From Eisenibacter elegans DSM 3317 (lineage in GTDB: Bacteria; Bacteroidota; Bacteroidia; Cytophagales; Microscillaceae): a stretch of DNA of 64,000 nucleotides. The stretch lies in NCBI RefSeq assembly GCF_000430505.1, contig NZ_AUMD01000019.1, positions 186,001-250,000 on the forward strand. The letters run 5' to 3'. Within the stretch, counting starts at the first letter, position 1, and each line of letters begins with the position of its first letter. The notes under the pieces are model-generated. The model worked only from the letters and a program-made list of their open reading frames with translations. It did not search any database and was not told the DNA's origin. Shown here one piece after another: positions 8,894-17,545 of this stretch. The translations under genes were made by a program, and so were the position numbers.

Positions 8894-10555
8894 ATGAAGC
8901 AGCCCATCATTTTTTCTGTCGACGATGACCCACAGGTACTTCAGGCCATCAACCGCGATTTGCGCAGCCAGTACCGCCAAAAATACCGCATTATGGCCAC
9001 CGATTCGGCACAAGAGGCGCTTGAAGCACTGCAAGCCCTCAAGAACAAAGGCGAGCAGGTGGCGCTCTTACTCTCTGACCAGCGGATGCCACAGATGCAA
9101 GGCATCGATTTTTTGGAACAGGCCAAGCGCCTCTACCCCGAAGCCAAGCGTGTGCTCCTAACGGCCTACTCCGATACCGATGCGGCTATCAAGGCCATCA
9201 ATGATGTGCAGCTTGACTACTATTTGCTCAAACCTTGGGATCCACCCGAAGAAAAACTCTACCCCGTTTTACAAGACTTGCTCGACGATTGGGAGGCGCA
9301 ATACATCCCCGAACTCAGCGGTGTGAAGGTAGTAGGCTACCAGTTTTCGCCCCAATCGCATAAGCTCAAAGACTTCTTACACGCCAACCTTTTCCCCTAC
9401 CACTGGCTGGACTATGAAACCCAGCCCGATGCCCAGGCGCTCATTCAAAGCAATGGGATTGCGCCTCAGGAGCTGCCTGTCATATTTTTTGAAGATGGTA
9501 CATTCTTGCGCAACCCGGCGCTGCCTCAGGTAGCACAACAAATTGGTCTCAAACCCGATGCATCGGCGGCTGTATACGATGTGGCCATCATCGGGGCGGG
9601 GCCTGCGGGTTTGGCTGCTGCTGTGTATGGCGCATCGGAGGGCTTACAAACCCTGCTCATCGACCGTCGTGCGCCTGGAGGGCAGGCAGGCACAAGCTCC
9701 CGCATCGAAAACTACCTCGGCTTCCCCACCGGTCTGAGCGGCGCCGACCTTGCCCGCCGCGCCATCACCCAAGCCACCCGCTTCGGCGCAGAGTTTTTGT
9801 CGCCCAGGCAAGTGGTCAGCATCCAGCGCCACGAAAACCTCAAACAAATTACCTTCGACGACGGCCAGCAGCTCTACACCAAGAGCATCGTCATCGCTAC
9901 GGGGGTAGACTACCGCCAGCTCGATACCCCGGGCATTGCGCAGTTTACGGGAGCAGGCATCTACTATGGCGCAGCCACCACAGAGGCTGCCAGCTGCAAA
10001 AACAGTGAGGTATATGTGGTAGGAGGTGGCAACTCTGCCGGACAGGCAGCGATGTATCTGTCTAAGTTTGCCCAAAGGGTTCACATCCTCATCCGGCGCG
10101 AAGACCTGAGCAGCACGATGTCTTCGTACTTGATAGACCAAATCAACAACACCGAAAATATCCAAGTACTCCCCTTTACCGAGATTACAAAGGCCGAAGG
10201 AAAAGAACAACTCGAAACCCTGATACTCTATAACCACCAAACCAACACCAACCAACAAGTAGTGGCCAAGGCACTTTTTATCTTCATCGGTGCCAAACCT
10301 TATACCGACTGGCTGGGAGAGGAGGTGCTCAAAGATACCAAGGGGTTTGTCTACACTGGGCGCGACCTGCTACTGCACGCGGGCTTCAAAAAACTTTGGA
10401 AACACCCCCGCGACCCCTACCTGCTCGAAACCAGTACTCCGGGTATTTTTGCCGCCGGTGATGTTCGCTCAGGGGCGATGAACCGTGTGGCTTCTGCTGT
10501 AGGTGAAGGCTCTATGGCCATCAGCTTTGTACACAAGTACCTGACGGAAATATAA
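8894..10555 (+). CDS. Response regulator fused to a thioredoxin-reductase-like flavoprotein
   Basis: 553 residues in three parts. Residues 1-130 are a receiver domain: acidic pair in FSVDDDPQ, phospho-acceptor D62 in LLLSDQRMP, and K113 in LLKPW. Residues about 143-222 look like a glutaredoxin fold (VKVVGYQFSPQSHKLKDFL, then LPVIFFEDGTFLRNP) but without the CxxC. Residues 228-553 are a thioredoxin-reductase-like FAD/NAD(P)H module with AIIGAGPAGLAAAVYG, the second dinucleotide site VVGGGNSAGQAAM and the FAD tail FAAGDVRSG. The redox CxxC of true thioredoxin reductase is missing; that region reads YYGAATTEAASC. This suggests a phosphorylation-controlled NAD(P)H oxidoreductase whose electron acceptor is not a thioredoxin. 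It is likely co-transcribed with the upstream kinase and the downstream small gene. Confidence 0.92.
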   Translation: MKQPIIFSVDDDPQVLQAINRDLRSQYRQKYRIMATDSAQEALEALQALKNKGEQVALLLSDQRMPQMQGIDFLEQAKRLYPEAKRVLLTAYSDTDAAIKAINDVQLDYYLLKPWDPPEEKLYPVLQDLLDDWEAQYIPELSGVKVVGYQFSPQSHKLKDFLHANLFPYHWLDYETQPDAQALIQSNGIAPQELPVIFFEDGTFLRNPALPQVAQQIGLKPDASAAVYDVAIIGAGPAGLAAAVYGASEGLQTLLIDRRAPGGQAGTSSRIENYLGFPTGLSGADLARRAITQATRFGAEFLSPRQVVSIQRHENLKQITFDDGQQLYTKSIVIATGVDYRQLDTPGIAQFTGAGIYYGAATTEAASCKNSEVYVVGGGNSAGQAAMYLSKFAQRVHILIRREDLSSTMSSYLIDQINNTENIQVLPFTEITKAEGKEQLETLILYNHQTNTNQQVVAKALFIFIGAKPYTDWLGEEVLKDTKGFVYTGRDLLLHAGFKKLWKHPRDPYLLETSTPGIFAAGDVRSGAMNRVASAVGEGSMAISFVHKYLTEI

Positions 10556-10569
10556 ACCCACATCGCTCA

Positions 10570-11040
10570 ATGAAAAAATCAATAAGCCCACTGTTCCAAA
10601 AACTGAACTTCAAAAACCATCCCGCCATCTTGGCGCTCTACGCTCCTGAGTCGATGAGCGAAGAACTCGCCGCTATCAGCGCCCACACTCCGGTACATAC
10701 CCAAGTGGCTGCACTTGAGGAAATCGCCTTTGCCCTAGTATTCGTCACTACACAAGAGACGATTACCCAAACCATAGAAGCCATAGCCCCCAAACTAGTG
10801 GGCGACGCGGTGCTGTGGTTTTGCTACCCCAAGGGGACATCCAAAAAATATCGTTGTGATTTCAACCGCGATACTGGATGGGAAGTACTGGGACAATACG
10901 AACTCGAAGGTGTGCGTCAAGTAGCTATTGACGAAAACTGGAGTGCACTGCGCTTCCGAAAAGTAGCCTACATCAAAACCCTTAGCCGTACCAAGCTCAA
11001 ACCCATCTCTGAATCGGGACGCAAAAAAGCAGCGGAGTGA
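10570..11040 (+). CDS. Conserved protein of unknown function
   Basis: 156 residues, only 14 bp after the fused regulator/oxidoreductase, so probably the same operon. It is soluble, with alternating strands and helices. Marked segments are PAILALYAPESM, IAFALVFVTT, VGDAVLWFCYPKGTSKKYRCDFNRDTGW (split here for length), VRQVAIDENWSALRFRK and a basic C-terminal tail. I recall similar stand-alone proteins in Bacteroidota, possibly annotated DUF3052-like, but no function is known to me. The central WFCYPKGTSKKY resembles a nucleotide- or phosphate-binding loop only superficially. Confidence 0.8.
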   Translation: MKKSISPLFQKLNFKNHPAILALYAPESMSEELAAISAHTPVHTQVAALEEIAFALVFVTTQETITQTIEAIAPKLVGDAVLWFCYPKGTSKKYRCDFNRDTGWEVLGQYELEGVRQVAIDENWSALRFRKVAYIKTLSRTKLKPISESGRKKAAE

Positions 11041-11125
11041 TACGCTCCACCTGTGTATATAAGGGGTGGGAAAAATAGCCTATCTACCGGGGATTTGAGA
11101 CTAACAGCGGGGCGGTCTCTTGGTG

Positions 11126-11133
11126 TAATTTTG
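11126..11133 (+). promoter_or_regulatory. Possible -7 box before the thioredoxin gene
   Basis: TAATTTTG fits TANNTTTG, 45 bp before the start codon. No TTTG at 17-20 bp upstream. Confidence 0.35.
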
Positions 11134-11178
11134 TAGTATACTATTATGATTACATCATTCTATTAATCCCTTGAAATT

Positions 11179-11631
11179 ATGCACATTGTACGTAGTGTCT
11201 TGACGCTGATTATTCTAGCTTCGCTCTTATTTCAATATCGCTATCTGCTCATTCCTGAGGCTTTGGCAGGCGATGAAGGTATCCATTTTTTTGAAGGAAG
11301 CATCAAAGAAGCAGTTTCCGAAGCAAAAAAAGACAACAAATTGGTCTTCATCGATGTGTATGCTACTTGGTGCGGCCCTTGTATACGGATGAAAAAAACC
11401 AGCTTCCGCAGTGTTGCTGTTGGACAGCTGTACAACCAACATTTTATCAATATTGCCATTGATGGAGAAACTCCCGAAGGAGCTAAAGTTATTAAACAAT
11501 ATGGTGTGCAAGCCTATCCTACCTTACTTTTTATTGATGCAGAGGGTAAATTAGTTGGTAAATCGGTAGGGTTCCAAGGGGAACAATCCTTGCTTTCTAT
11601 TGGGCAACAAGCATTGGTACAAACACGTTAG
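11179..11631 (+). CDS. Exported thioredoxin-family protein
   Basis: 150 residues. The N-terminus is an uncleaved anchor or signal peptide (SVLTLIILASLLF, then a likely cleavage near EALAGD). The thioredoxin fold has the active site ATWCGPCIRMK with C65 and C68, the cis-proline strand GVQAYPTLLFID, and the DsbD-gamma/TlpA-like opening GSIKEAVSEAKKDNKLVFIDVY. It is therefore a periplasmic or membrane-attached thiol-disulfide oxidoreductase. It follows the cytoplasmic redox cluster by 138 bp with its own possible -7 box, so shared function is only suggested by proximity. Confidence 0.9.
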   Translation: MHIVRSVLTLIILASLLFQYRYLLIPEALAGDEGIHFFEGSIKEAVSEAKKDNKLVFIDVYATWCGPCIRMKKTSFRSVAVGQLYNQHFINIAIDGETPEGAKVIKQYGVQAYPTLLFIDAEGKLVGKSVGFQGEQSLLSIGQQALVQTR

Positions 11632-11676
11632 CAAAGGTGTTATCCCTTGTTATTCAACTTATTGCTTTATTATTCT

Positions 11677-12192
11677 ATGAACATTCCTGCCTATTGTCAA
11701 GAAGACCTCATCCGCCTGCGTCAATTGATTGCTTTGCTTACCGTTGAACAATACCGGCAGCCGTGTGAGTGGCTCTCACAAGCTACTATTGGCCAACACA
11801 TCCGCCATATACTCTCTTTTTATGATTGTGTGTTGCGGCAGATGCCTAAAGGGTGTATTTGCTATGATCAGCGCAATCGTGATATCCGATTAGAGCACAA
11901 CCCCTCTTTTGCGATTCATATTCTTGAGCAACTGTTGCCTTTGCTTCAATATTATCAAGAAGATCAGGATCTACAGTTGACAGCCAGCTATGCCCCTACT
12001 ATGGAGGCGCAAGAAGAGGCGTATTGTTCAACCAGCTATTTTAGAGAATTATCCTATTGTTTGGAGCACAGCGTCCACCACCAAGCACTCATCAAGATAG
12101 GGCTGCGCGAACAATCCTTACTTTTATTGATTGATGAAGCCTTTGGGGTCGCTGCCGCTACCCTTCGTTACCAAACTACAAGCAATTCGTGA
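11677..12192 (+). CDS. DinB/YfiT-like helical protein
   Basis: 171 residues, all-helical, fitting the DinB/YfiT-like four-helix family. The first helix EDLIRLRQLIALLTVEQYRQ, the segment TIGQHIRHILSFYDCVL and the late LEHSVHHQALIKIGLR supply three histidines in the usual DinB metal-site spacing (around H51, H55 and the HHQ near residue 139), so a divalent metal is plausible. The start at 11677 avoids a hydrophobic leader read from 11647. Its TGA overlaps the GTG of the next gene, indicating translational coupling. The reaction is unknown. Confidence 0.72.
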   Translation: MNIPAYCQEDLIRLRQLIALLTVEQYRQPCEWLSQATIGQHIRHILSFYDCVLRQMPKGCICYDQRNRDIRLEHNPSFAIHILEQLLPLLQYYQEDQDLQLTASYAPTMEAQEEAYCSTSYFRELSYCLEHSVHHQALIKIGLREQSLLLLIDEAFGVAAATLRYQTTSNS

Positions 12193-13220
12193 GACCACAA
12201 GTAATCAACCGATCCTCCACAGGGTATGCGCTTGTGTTGGCTTGGCCTAAAACCTATTGCAAACAAGCCGGCAGCTGGTACGATGGGTTAATGCGCCTTG
12301 TGGGTTTCAATCAGGCGTATTATTATCAGGTAGGGCATTCGGCCATTGTATTGATAAAAACTAGCACTGGCAGCTGCCACTATTTTGATTTTGGCAGATA
12401 CCATTCGCCTTTGGGTTATGGGCGGGTGCGCGATGCAGAGACCGATCCCGAGCTATCCATCGAGCATTTGGTACAAGCAGCCTTGCCTGATCGACAAGAC
12501 CTGCTCCCTGTGTTAGAAGTCCTACAACAAAACTCCGCCTGCCACGGATCGGGTGTACTGATGGCGGCCTGTGTGCCTATTAATTTTGAAGCAGCCTATT
12601 TTGTAGCCAAAACATACCAGCAAGATAGTCCTCTACGCTACGGGCCTTTTATTGCCGGGGGCACCAATTGTTCAAGGTTTGTTCGTAAGGTATTGTTAGC
12701 CGGAACCCTGTCGTCGAAATTATGGTGGCAATTACAACTACCACACCATCGGTATCCAACCCCTTTGGGCTTGGTGAAGGCCGCCGGAGGGCAAAATATC
12801 CATACAATCGGTGGCGGCTTCCCCGTAATAAAGCCGGTATTGCCTCACTCAGCGCTCCACAACATCCTAAACCCTCCTCTTAGGCCTGATAATGTACCTC
12901 CGTCAGCCCAATGGCTTGCGGGCGAAGGCGCAGGTTCTTGGTATGATTTGTCTGAGACACAAATTAAAGGTGAATATCGTTTACAGCGTTTTGATGCCTC
13001 AGGTATTTTGGAAAGCCAGACCTACCATGTTGGCTCATACCACTTCGACAGCAGCAAGCCCTACCAGATAGGCTACCTCTCTCACGCACAGCGGGTTTTG
13101 GTATTGCAAAACCACCAACGCTACTATCTTTTCAACATCAGCCAAAGGACTACACCTATACATACTGCCGACATGTACCTTGACGGAACTTACACAGGCA
13201 ACCCCTCGTACCCACAATAA
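12189..13220 (+). CDS. Conserved protein of unknown function coupled to the DinB-like gene
   Basis: 343 residues starting at GTG 12189, overlapping the previous stop as GTGA. Recognisable elements are GYALVLAWPKTYCKQAGSWYD near the start, GHSAIVLIKTSTGSCHYFDFGRY, and a conserved-looking FIAGGTNCSRFVRKVLLAG. The GHSAxVL strand and the later TNCSRFV give a pattern reminiscent of NlpC/P60 or papain-like folds, with Cys and His in circularly permuted order, though catalytic status is inference. The C-terminal third carries beta-strand repeats of the GEYRLQRFDASGILESQTYH kind. I recall a DUF6695-type family in Bacteroidota with this layout. No signal peptide is seen. Confidence 0.7.
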   Translation: MRPQVINRSSTGYALVLAWPKTYCKQAGSWYDGLMRLVGFNQAYYYQVGHSAIVLIKTSTGSCHYFDFGRYHSPLGYGRVRDAETDPELSIEHLVQAALPDRQDLLPVLEVLQQNSACHGSGVLMAACVPINFEAAYFVAKTYQQDSPLRYGPFIAGGTNCSRFVRKVLLAGTLSSKLWWQLQLPHHRYPTPLGLVKAAGGQNIHTIGGGFPVIKPVLPHSALHNILNPPLRPDNVPPSAQWLAGEGAGSWYDLSETQIKGEYRLQRFDASGILESQTYHVGSYHFDSSKPYQIGYLSHAQRVLVLQNHQRYYLFNISQRTTPIHTADMYLDGTYTGNPSYPQ

Positions 13221-13262
13221 CCTTGTTGGCATCATTCACTCACCAAAATATTTAGTAATCAT

Positions 13263-14123
13263 ATGATTTATCGCGGTTCTTCAGGAGAATATCTTGAAAT
13301 TACAAACATTGATGCCAGCAATAGTACATTACTAGAAGAAATCCCAAGCAGCAGCTTAACCATTGTCTGGTTTGAAAGAGGTGAGAATGTACTAGAGGTA
13401 GATGCCGTTCGGCATATCTTTGAAGCACAACAGGTAGTCTGCCTAACAGAATTTCATAGAATAAAAGTAAAACACATAGAAAAAGCACGAATGATTCGCT
13501 TCAACCGCGCTTTCTATTGTATTATCCATCACGATAGCGAAGTTGGATGCAAAGGAGTCCTGTTTTTTGGGGCATCCACCTTGCCAAAATTCAAGATTTT
13601 GGAGGCTTCCCGCGATACTTTCGAAACAGTATACAAAGTATTTTGCTTGGAAATGGAGTCCAGAGACGAGCTACAGCTCGAAATGCTGCAAATGGTTCTC
13701 AAGCGGTGGCTGATTCTTTGTACGAGAGCTTATAAAGAACAAACCTCTACCGAAGTACTCGAACCAGCCCAACACGACTTGATTCGAGCGTTTAATTTTT
13801 TAGTCGAGCAGCATTTTCGTACCAAACATACCGTAGCGGCTTATGCCGATTTATTGCATAAATCTCCCAAAACGCTAGCAAATGTATTTGCCAAAATTTC
13901 AGATAAAACACCCTTGCAGTTTATTCAAGAACGGAAAATGCTCGAAGCCCGGCGACTGTTACGTTATACAGACAAGAGTGTCAAAGAAATAGCCTATGAA
14001 ATTGGGTTTGAAGATATTCAGACCTTTAGCCGTTTTTTTAGGAATAAAGAGGGCTGTGCACCCACGGTGTATCGAGAAGGTACTCAAGGAAAAAATGAGA
14101 CTGATTGGGGTAATTTAGCCTAA
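13263..14123 (+). CDS. AraC-family transcriptional regulator
   Basis: 286 residues. The N-terminal half is a cupin-like sensor (SSSLTIVWFERG). The C-terminal 100 residues form the twin helix-turn-helix of the AraC/XylS family: first HTH TVAAYADLLHKSPKTLANVF, linking helix PLQFIQERKMLEARRLL, and second HTH SVKEIAYEIGFEDIQTFSRFF with the usual CAPTVYRE end. It is 69 bp upstream of a carboxymuconolactone decarboxylase family gene on the same strand, the common arrangement where the regulator controls a neighbouring peroxidase-like protein. The effector is not predictable. Confidence 0.92.
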   Translation: MIYRGSSGEYLEITNIDASNSTLLEEIPSSSLTIVWFERGENVLEVDAVRHIFEAQQVVCLTEFHRIKVKHIEKARMIRFNRAFYCIIHHDSEVGCKGVLFFGASTLPKFKILEASRDTFETVYKVFCLEMESRDELQLEMLQMVLKRWLILCTRAYKEQTSTEVLEPAQHDLIRAFNFLVEQHFRTKHTVAAYADLLHKSPKTLANVFAKISDKTPLQFIQERKMLEARRLLRYTDKSVKEIAYEIGFEDIQTFSRFFRNKEGCAPTVYREGTQGKNETDWGNLA

Positions 14124-14144
14124 CTTCTACTGTAACAGTTGTCA

Positions 14145-14152
14145 TAATTTTG
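14145..14152 (+). promoter_or_regulatory. Possible -7 box before the CMD-family gene
   Basis: TAATTTTG fits TANNTTTG and lies 40 bp before the start at 14193, separating this gene from the regulator upstream. Confidence 0.4.
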
Positions 14153-14192
14153 CAGTGTTAGTTGATTTACACCCCCTAAAAATTATTTTGTC

Positions 14193-14726
14193 ATGCTACA
14201 GTTCACCGTACCTACCAAGGCCGACGTATCGGCCAACAACCAAGCCATTTTTGACAATCTCAATAAGGGTTTGGGCTTTGTGCCTAATTTATATGCAACG
14301 CTCGCCTACTCCAACACAGCACTAGAAGCTTATCTACAGTTTCAGAGTGCGCCTACAAGTTTTTCCAAAAAAGAAAAAGAGGCCATCAACCTTGTGGTAA
14401 GTCAAGTCAACGGCTGTCAATATTGCCAAGCGGCACACACGGCTTTGGGCAAAATGAATGGCTTCAATGATGAGCAAATTCTAGAGCTACGCAAAGGTAT
14501 CGCCTCTTGGGATAGCAAAACAGACGCACTCGTACGATTGGCCAAAGAGGTTACAGAGAAAAAAGGCAACCTAAGTGGTGATGCTTTACAAAGCTTTTTT
14601 GACGCTGGATATACCAAGGCACATTTGATAGATTTGGTGCTGTTGATAGCAGATAAGATTGTGATGAACTATGTTCACAATATCACCCAAGTACCTATTG
14701 ATTTTCCAGAAGCCCCTGTGTTATAA
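14193..14726 (+). CDS. Carboxymuconolactone decarboxylase family (AhpD-like) protein
   Basis: 177 residues of the CMD/AhpD-like all-helical family. The redox signature CQYCQAAHTALGK gives C75, C78 and H82 in the CxxCxxxH arrangement of alkylhydroperoxidase-like proteins. It is preceded by FSKKEKEAINLVVSQVNG, the usual helix before it. Such proteins act as peroxidatic or reductive antioxidants; the true substrate is unknown. No signal peptide. Placement beside an AraC regulator suggests induction by that regulator. Confidence 0.9.
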   Translation: MLQFTVPTKADVSANNQAIFDNLNKGLGFVPNLYATLAYSNTALEAYLQFQSAPTSFSKKEKEAINLVVSQVNGCQYCQAAHTALGKMNGFNDEQILELRKGIASWDSKTDALVRLAKEVTEKKGNLSGDALQSFFDAGYTKAHLIDLVLLIADKIVMNYVHNITQVPIDFPEAPVL

Positions 14727-14733
14727 CTTCTAG

Positions 14734-14800
14734 GCCTCACGCTTACCCCTCCGGCTGACGATGGGTTAAATCCTATCCTTCTTCCGTGAGGGGTATTTTT
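14734..14800 (+). terminator. Terminator after the CMD-family gene
   Basis: Inverted arms CCTCACG (14734-14740) and CGTGAGG (14785-14791), with the inner arms TACCCCTC / GAGGGGTA overlapping, followed by TTTTT. It lies directly after the stop. Confidence 0.6.
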
Positions 14801-15114
14801 ATAGGCTTTAGGCCTTTTTTAGCAACATAGTTGCAGTAACATAGGCGGGAAAAACAATATTTTTTAAACCCACTGTAGTTGCGACACCATAGGGAGGCTA
14901 AGGGTATCGCTCCTCTGGGGCTTTTTTTATACTAAACGCCACCAGACATTTTCCAAGTCCTACTGTGGGTCAGGTCTCCTTTTATCCTCTTATTATTGAC
15001 ACATATTTAACCACAAAGCGCGCAAAAAATCATCCATATTTCAGACTTTTTTGGCGCCTGTCTGGTAGCGTGTGTTGGGTTTGGTGATTGTTACAGGAAC
15101 AACGCAAACAGCCT
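14801..15114. other. Gap with an isolated R2 end
   Basis: No gene seen. AACGCCACCAGACATTTTCC at 14935-14954 resembles the R2 terminal inverted repeat, so a remnant of that element is likely. A GGAGG...CCTC hairpin with a T-run lies at about 14892-14928. Confidence 0.4.
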
Positions 15115-16209
15115 CTACCTCCCCAAGCCCAACAAAGTCTCCACGATGGCCTCTGCGGCTTGCGGGCGGGCCAATTGGGCGATGTTTTGGCTTAGCTCGG
15201 CTTGGCGGGCTTTGTCTTGGAGTAGGGCAAGGGTTTGGGGCAGCAGGTCGGTGGCAGCGCGGGCATTGGGCACGAGCAGGGCAGCGTTGGCCTGCACAAG
15301 CGCTTGCGCATTTTTGGTCTGGTGGTCTTCGGCAGCGGTGGGCAGGGGTACAAAAATAGGTGGCTTGCGGGCTATACACAGTTCTGATACCGATAGCGCT
15401 CCGGCTCTTGATACAACCACGTCGGCGGTGGTATAGGCCTTGGCCATTTCTTGGATGAAGACCGTCCGGTGGATGCCGGTTTGGGCTTGCCAATTTTGGG
15501 AGGCTTCACTTTCTACAAAGCTATTTTTGCCTGTTTGCCATACCACCTGCACCCCCGCGTCGAGCAGCTGGGGCAGTCCTGCGGCAATGGCTTCGTTGAT
15601 GCTGCGTGCTCCTTGGCTTCCGCCAATCACGAGCAGCACGGGCTTGTCGGCGCTGAGGCCGAAAAAGCGCAGCGCCTCCTCCCGTTGGTCGGTGAGCGCC
15701 ACAATGTCTTGGCGGACGGGGTTGCCCGTCAGATGGATTTTATCTGCCGGAAAATAGAGCTCCATTCCCGGATAGGCCACACAAATCGCCTGCACACGTT
15801 TGGAAAGCCACTTGTTGGTCAGGCCGGCATACGAGTTTTGTTCTTGGATCAATGCCGGGATACCCATTTGCGTAGCCGCATACAGCAGTGGGCCGCTGGC
15901 ATAGCCCCCCACCCCTACTACTGCATCCGGACGGAAGCGTTTCAGAATTGCCCGTGCTTTATTGAGGCTGTGGAGTAGTTTGAAAGGAAAGCTAAGGTTG
16001 TCGAGCGTCAGGCGGCGCTGGATGCCGCTAATCCATAGGCCTTCGATGGGATAGCCTGCGGCGGGGACTTTTTCCATCTCCATTTTCCCCTCAGCACCCA
16101 CAAAGAGAATGTCTGCATCGGGTACGACGGCCTTGATTTGGTTGGCAATGGCGATGGCCGGAAAAATATGGCCGCCTGTACCGCCACCACTGATTACAAA
16201 TTTGCGCAT
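15115..16209 (-). CDS. murG: Undecaprenyl-PP-MurNAc-pentapeptide-UDP-GlcNAc GlcNAc transferase
   Basis: Peripheral membrane GT28 glycosyltransferase that converts lipid I to lipid II. The lipid-facing N-terminal loop is SGGGTGGHIFPAIAIANQIK (residues 7-26). Conserved elements are VGVGGYASGPLLYAA, EQNSYAGLTNKWLS, the UDP-binding GGSQGARSINEA and VVSRAGALSVSELC, and a C-terminal PLPTAAEDHQTKNAQ. 364 residues is standard length. It is downstream of ftsW on the same strand (121 bp gap with an R3 palindrome), the classic dcw order ftsW-murG, but murC, ftsQ, ftsA and ftsZ do not follow. Confidence 0.96.
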   Translation of the reverse strand: MRKFVISGGGTGGHIFPAIAIANQIKAVVPDADILFVGAEGKMEMEKVPAAGYPIEGLWISGIQRRLTLDNLSFPFKLLHSLNKARAILKRFRPDAVVGVGGYASGPLLYAATQMGIPALIQEQNSYAGLTNKWLSKRVQAICVAYPGMELYFPADKIHLTGNPVRQDIVALTDQREEALRFFGLSADKPVLLVIGGSQGARSINEAIAAGLPQLLDAGVQVVWQTGKNSFVESEASQNWQAQTGIHRTVFIQEMAKAYTTADVVVSRAGALSVSELCIARKPPIFVPLPTAAEDHQTKNAQALVQANAALLVPNARAATDLLPQTLALLQDKARQAELSQNIAQLARPQAAEAIVETLLGLGR

Positions 16210-16254
16210 ATTTATCTAAAACTTGCTTTCTTATAAAGAACGAGGTTCAATAAT

Positions 16255-16281
16255 CCTCCAAGGGTTTGAAACCCTTGGAGG
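16255..16281. repeat. R3 palindromic hairpin between ftsW and murG
   Basis: A perfect 13-bp inverted repeat with a one-base centre: CCTCCAAGGGTTT, G, AAACCCTTGGAGG. Similar hairpins occur at 23539-23565 and 61334-61365. It lacks a U-tract on the minus strand, so it may be an RNA-stability element or repeat rather than a terminator. Confidence 0.65.
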
Positions 16282-16330
16282 GTTGTTATCGGAGGGTTAT
16301 TGATACAAGCAAGCCCCCTATTAGTATATT

Positions 16331-17545
16331 TTACTCCTCCGTATTGGCACTACTGCTGCGGGCGAGTTGGTCTATCTCGGGGTCTAGCTCTCCTCTACTG
16401 ATACTCAGCAAGATGCCGATAGCTAGGCCGGTAAATAGCAACGAAGTGCCCCCCATACTGAGCATCGGCATCGGTACACCCGTGATGGGTACTAAGCCCA
16501 CCGACACGCACATATTGAGCAAGGCCTGGAAGACCAAGCTGAAGGTGAGCCCTACGGCCAACAGGCTGCCAAACACCCGTCGGCTGTTGGCGGCAATCAT
16601 CACGCCTCGGTAAAGCAAGGTCAGGTATAAAAACAAGACCATCACCCCGCCCACAAAGCCGTATTCTTCGATAATGATGGCATAAATAAAATCTGAGTAA
16701 GGGTGTGGCAAGAAGTTACGCTGGTCACTGTTGCCGGGGCCTTTGCCCAAAAAACCACCCGTGGCGATGGCGATGTAGGATTGTTGTGCCTGAAAGTGTA
16801 CCTCTTCTGTGTCGGTGAATTTCTGTACACGGCTCAGCGCGGTTTCCATCCTTTGCCCCATCATCAGCGCCATCATCACGGCAATGCCTCCAATCAAGCC
16901 CAACATCAGGAGGTATTGAATCGGTACGCGGCCAATGAACATCAAGACCACACAGATAAAGAACAACAACAAGGCATTGGAGATATTGCTCAGACCAATC
17001 AGCATACAGATGACCCCAATCCAAATCAGGACGGGCTGGATAGATTGCTGGAAGTCTTGCATATTGCGTTGGCTGCGGGCCAACATAGCCGCGACGTGGG
17101 AGATGAGCGCCAACTTGGCCAAGTCTGAAGGCTGAAATGACTGGTTAATCAAGGGGATGGTAATCCAACGGCTGGCCTCGTTGATATTGACCCCAAAGCG
17201 CCACGAAATCAGCAACAGAGGGACAGAAGCCAAGAGCGCAAGGCGCGAGAGCTTGGCATAGTAGCGATAATCGATCTGATGTGCAACCCACATCACCAAG
17301 AGGCTCAGGGCTACCAATGCACCGTGTTTGAGGAGGTAATACTCGGTATTGCCCTGCATTTTTTTGTAGGCCAAGGTACCCGTAGCGCTGTATACTACCA
17401 AGATACTCATTAGCGAGAGCGCCACCACGACCAACCACACATAGCGGTCGCCTTGTAAGCTTTGGTTGATGACCCGCATCAGCGGAGAATCTTCAAAAGA
17501 ATTGCCGGTTTCTAAAGGTCGGTTTTCGTAAGTTTGCTCTTCCAT
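16331..17545 (-). CDS. ftsW: Division-specific lipid II glycosyltransferase (SEDS family)
   Basis: 404 residues, polytopic inner-membrane SEDS protein that polymerises lipid II at the septum. Ten or so hydrophobic segments are visible from VWLVVVALSLMSILVVYSA on. Family signatures are NINEASRWITIPLINQSFQPSDLAKLALI (in parts), PHPYSDFIYAIIIEEYGFVGG and the C-terminal GVPMPMLSMGGTSLLFTG. The start at 17545 gives MEEQTYENRPLETG; a longer reading from 17611 adds a cysteine-rich stretch without match. FtsW rather than RodA is chosen because murG follows and the terminal motif has MLSMGGTSL. Confidence 0.92.
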   Translation of the reverse strand: MEEQTYENRPLETGNSFEDSPLMRVINQSLQGDRYVWLVVVALSLMSILVVYSATGTLAYKKMQGNTEYYLLKHGALVALSLLVMWVAHQIDYRYYAKLSRLALLASVPLLLISWRFGVNINEASRWITIPLINQSFQPSDLAKLALISHVAAMLARSQRNMQDFQQSIQPVLIWIGVICMLIGLSNISNALLLFFICVVLMFIGRVPIQYLLMLGLIGGIAVMMALMMGQRMETALSRVQKFTDTEEVHFQAQQSYIAIATGGFLGKGPGNSDQRNFLPHPYSDFIYAIIIEEYGFVGGVMVLFLYLTLLYRGVMIAANSRRVFGSLLAVGLTFSLVFQALLNMCVSVGLVPITGVPMPMLSMGGTSLLFTGLAIGILLSISRGELDPEIDQLARSSSANTEE

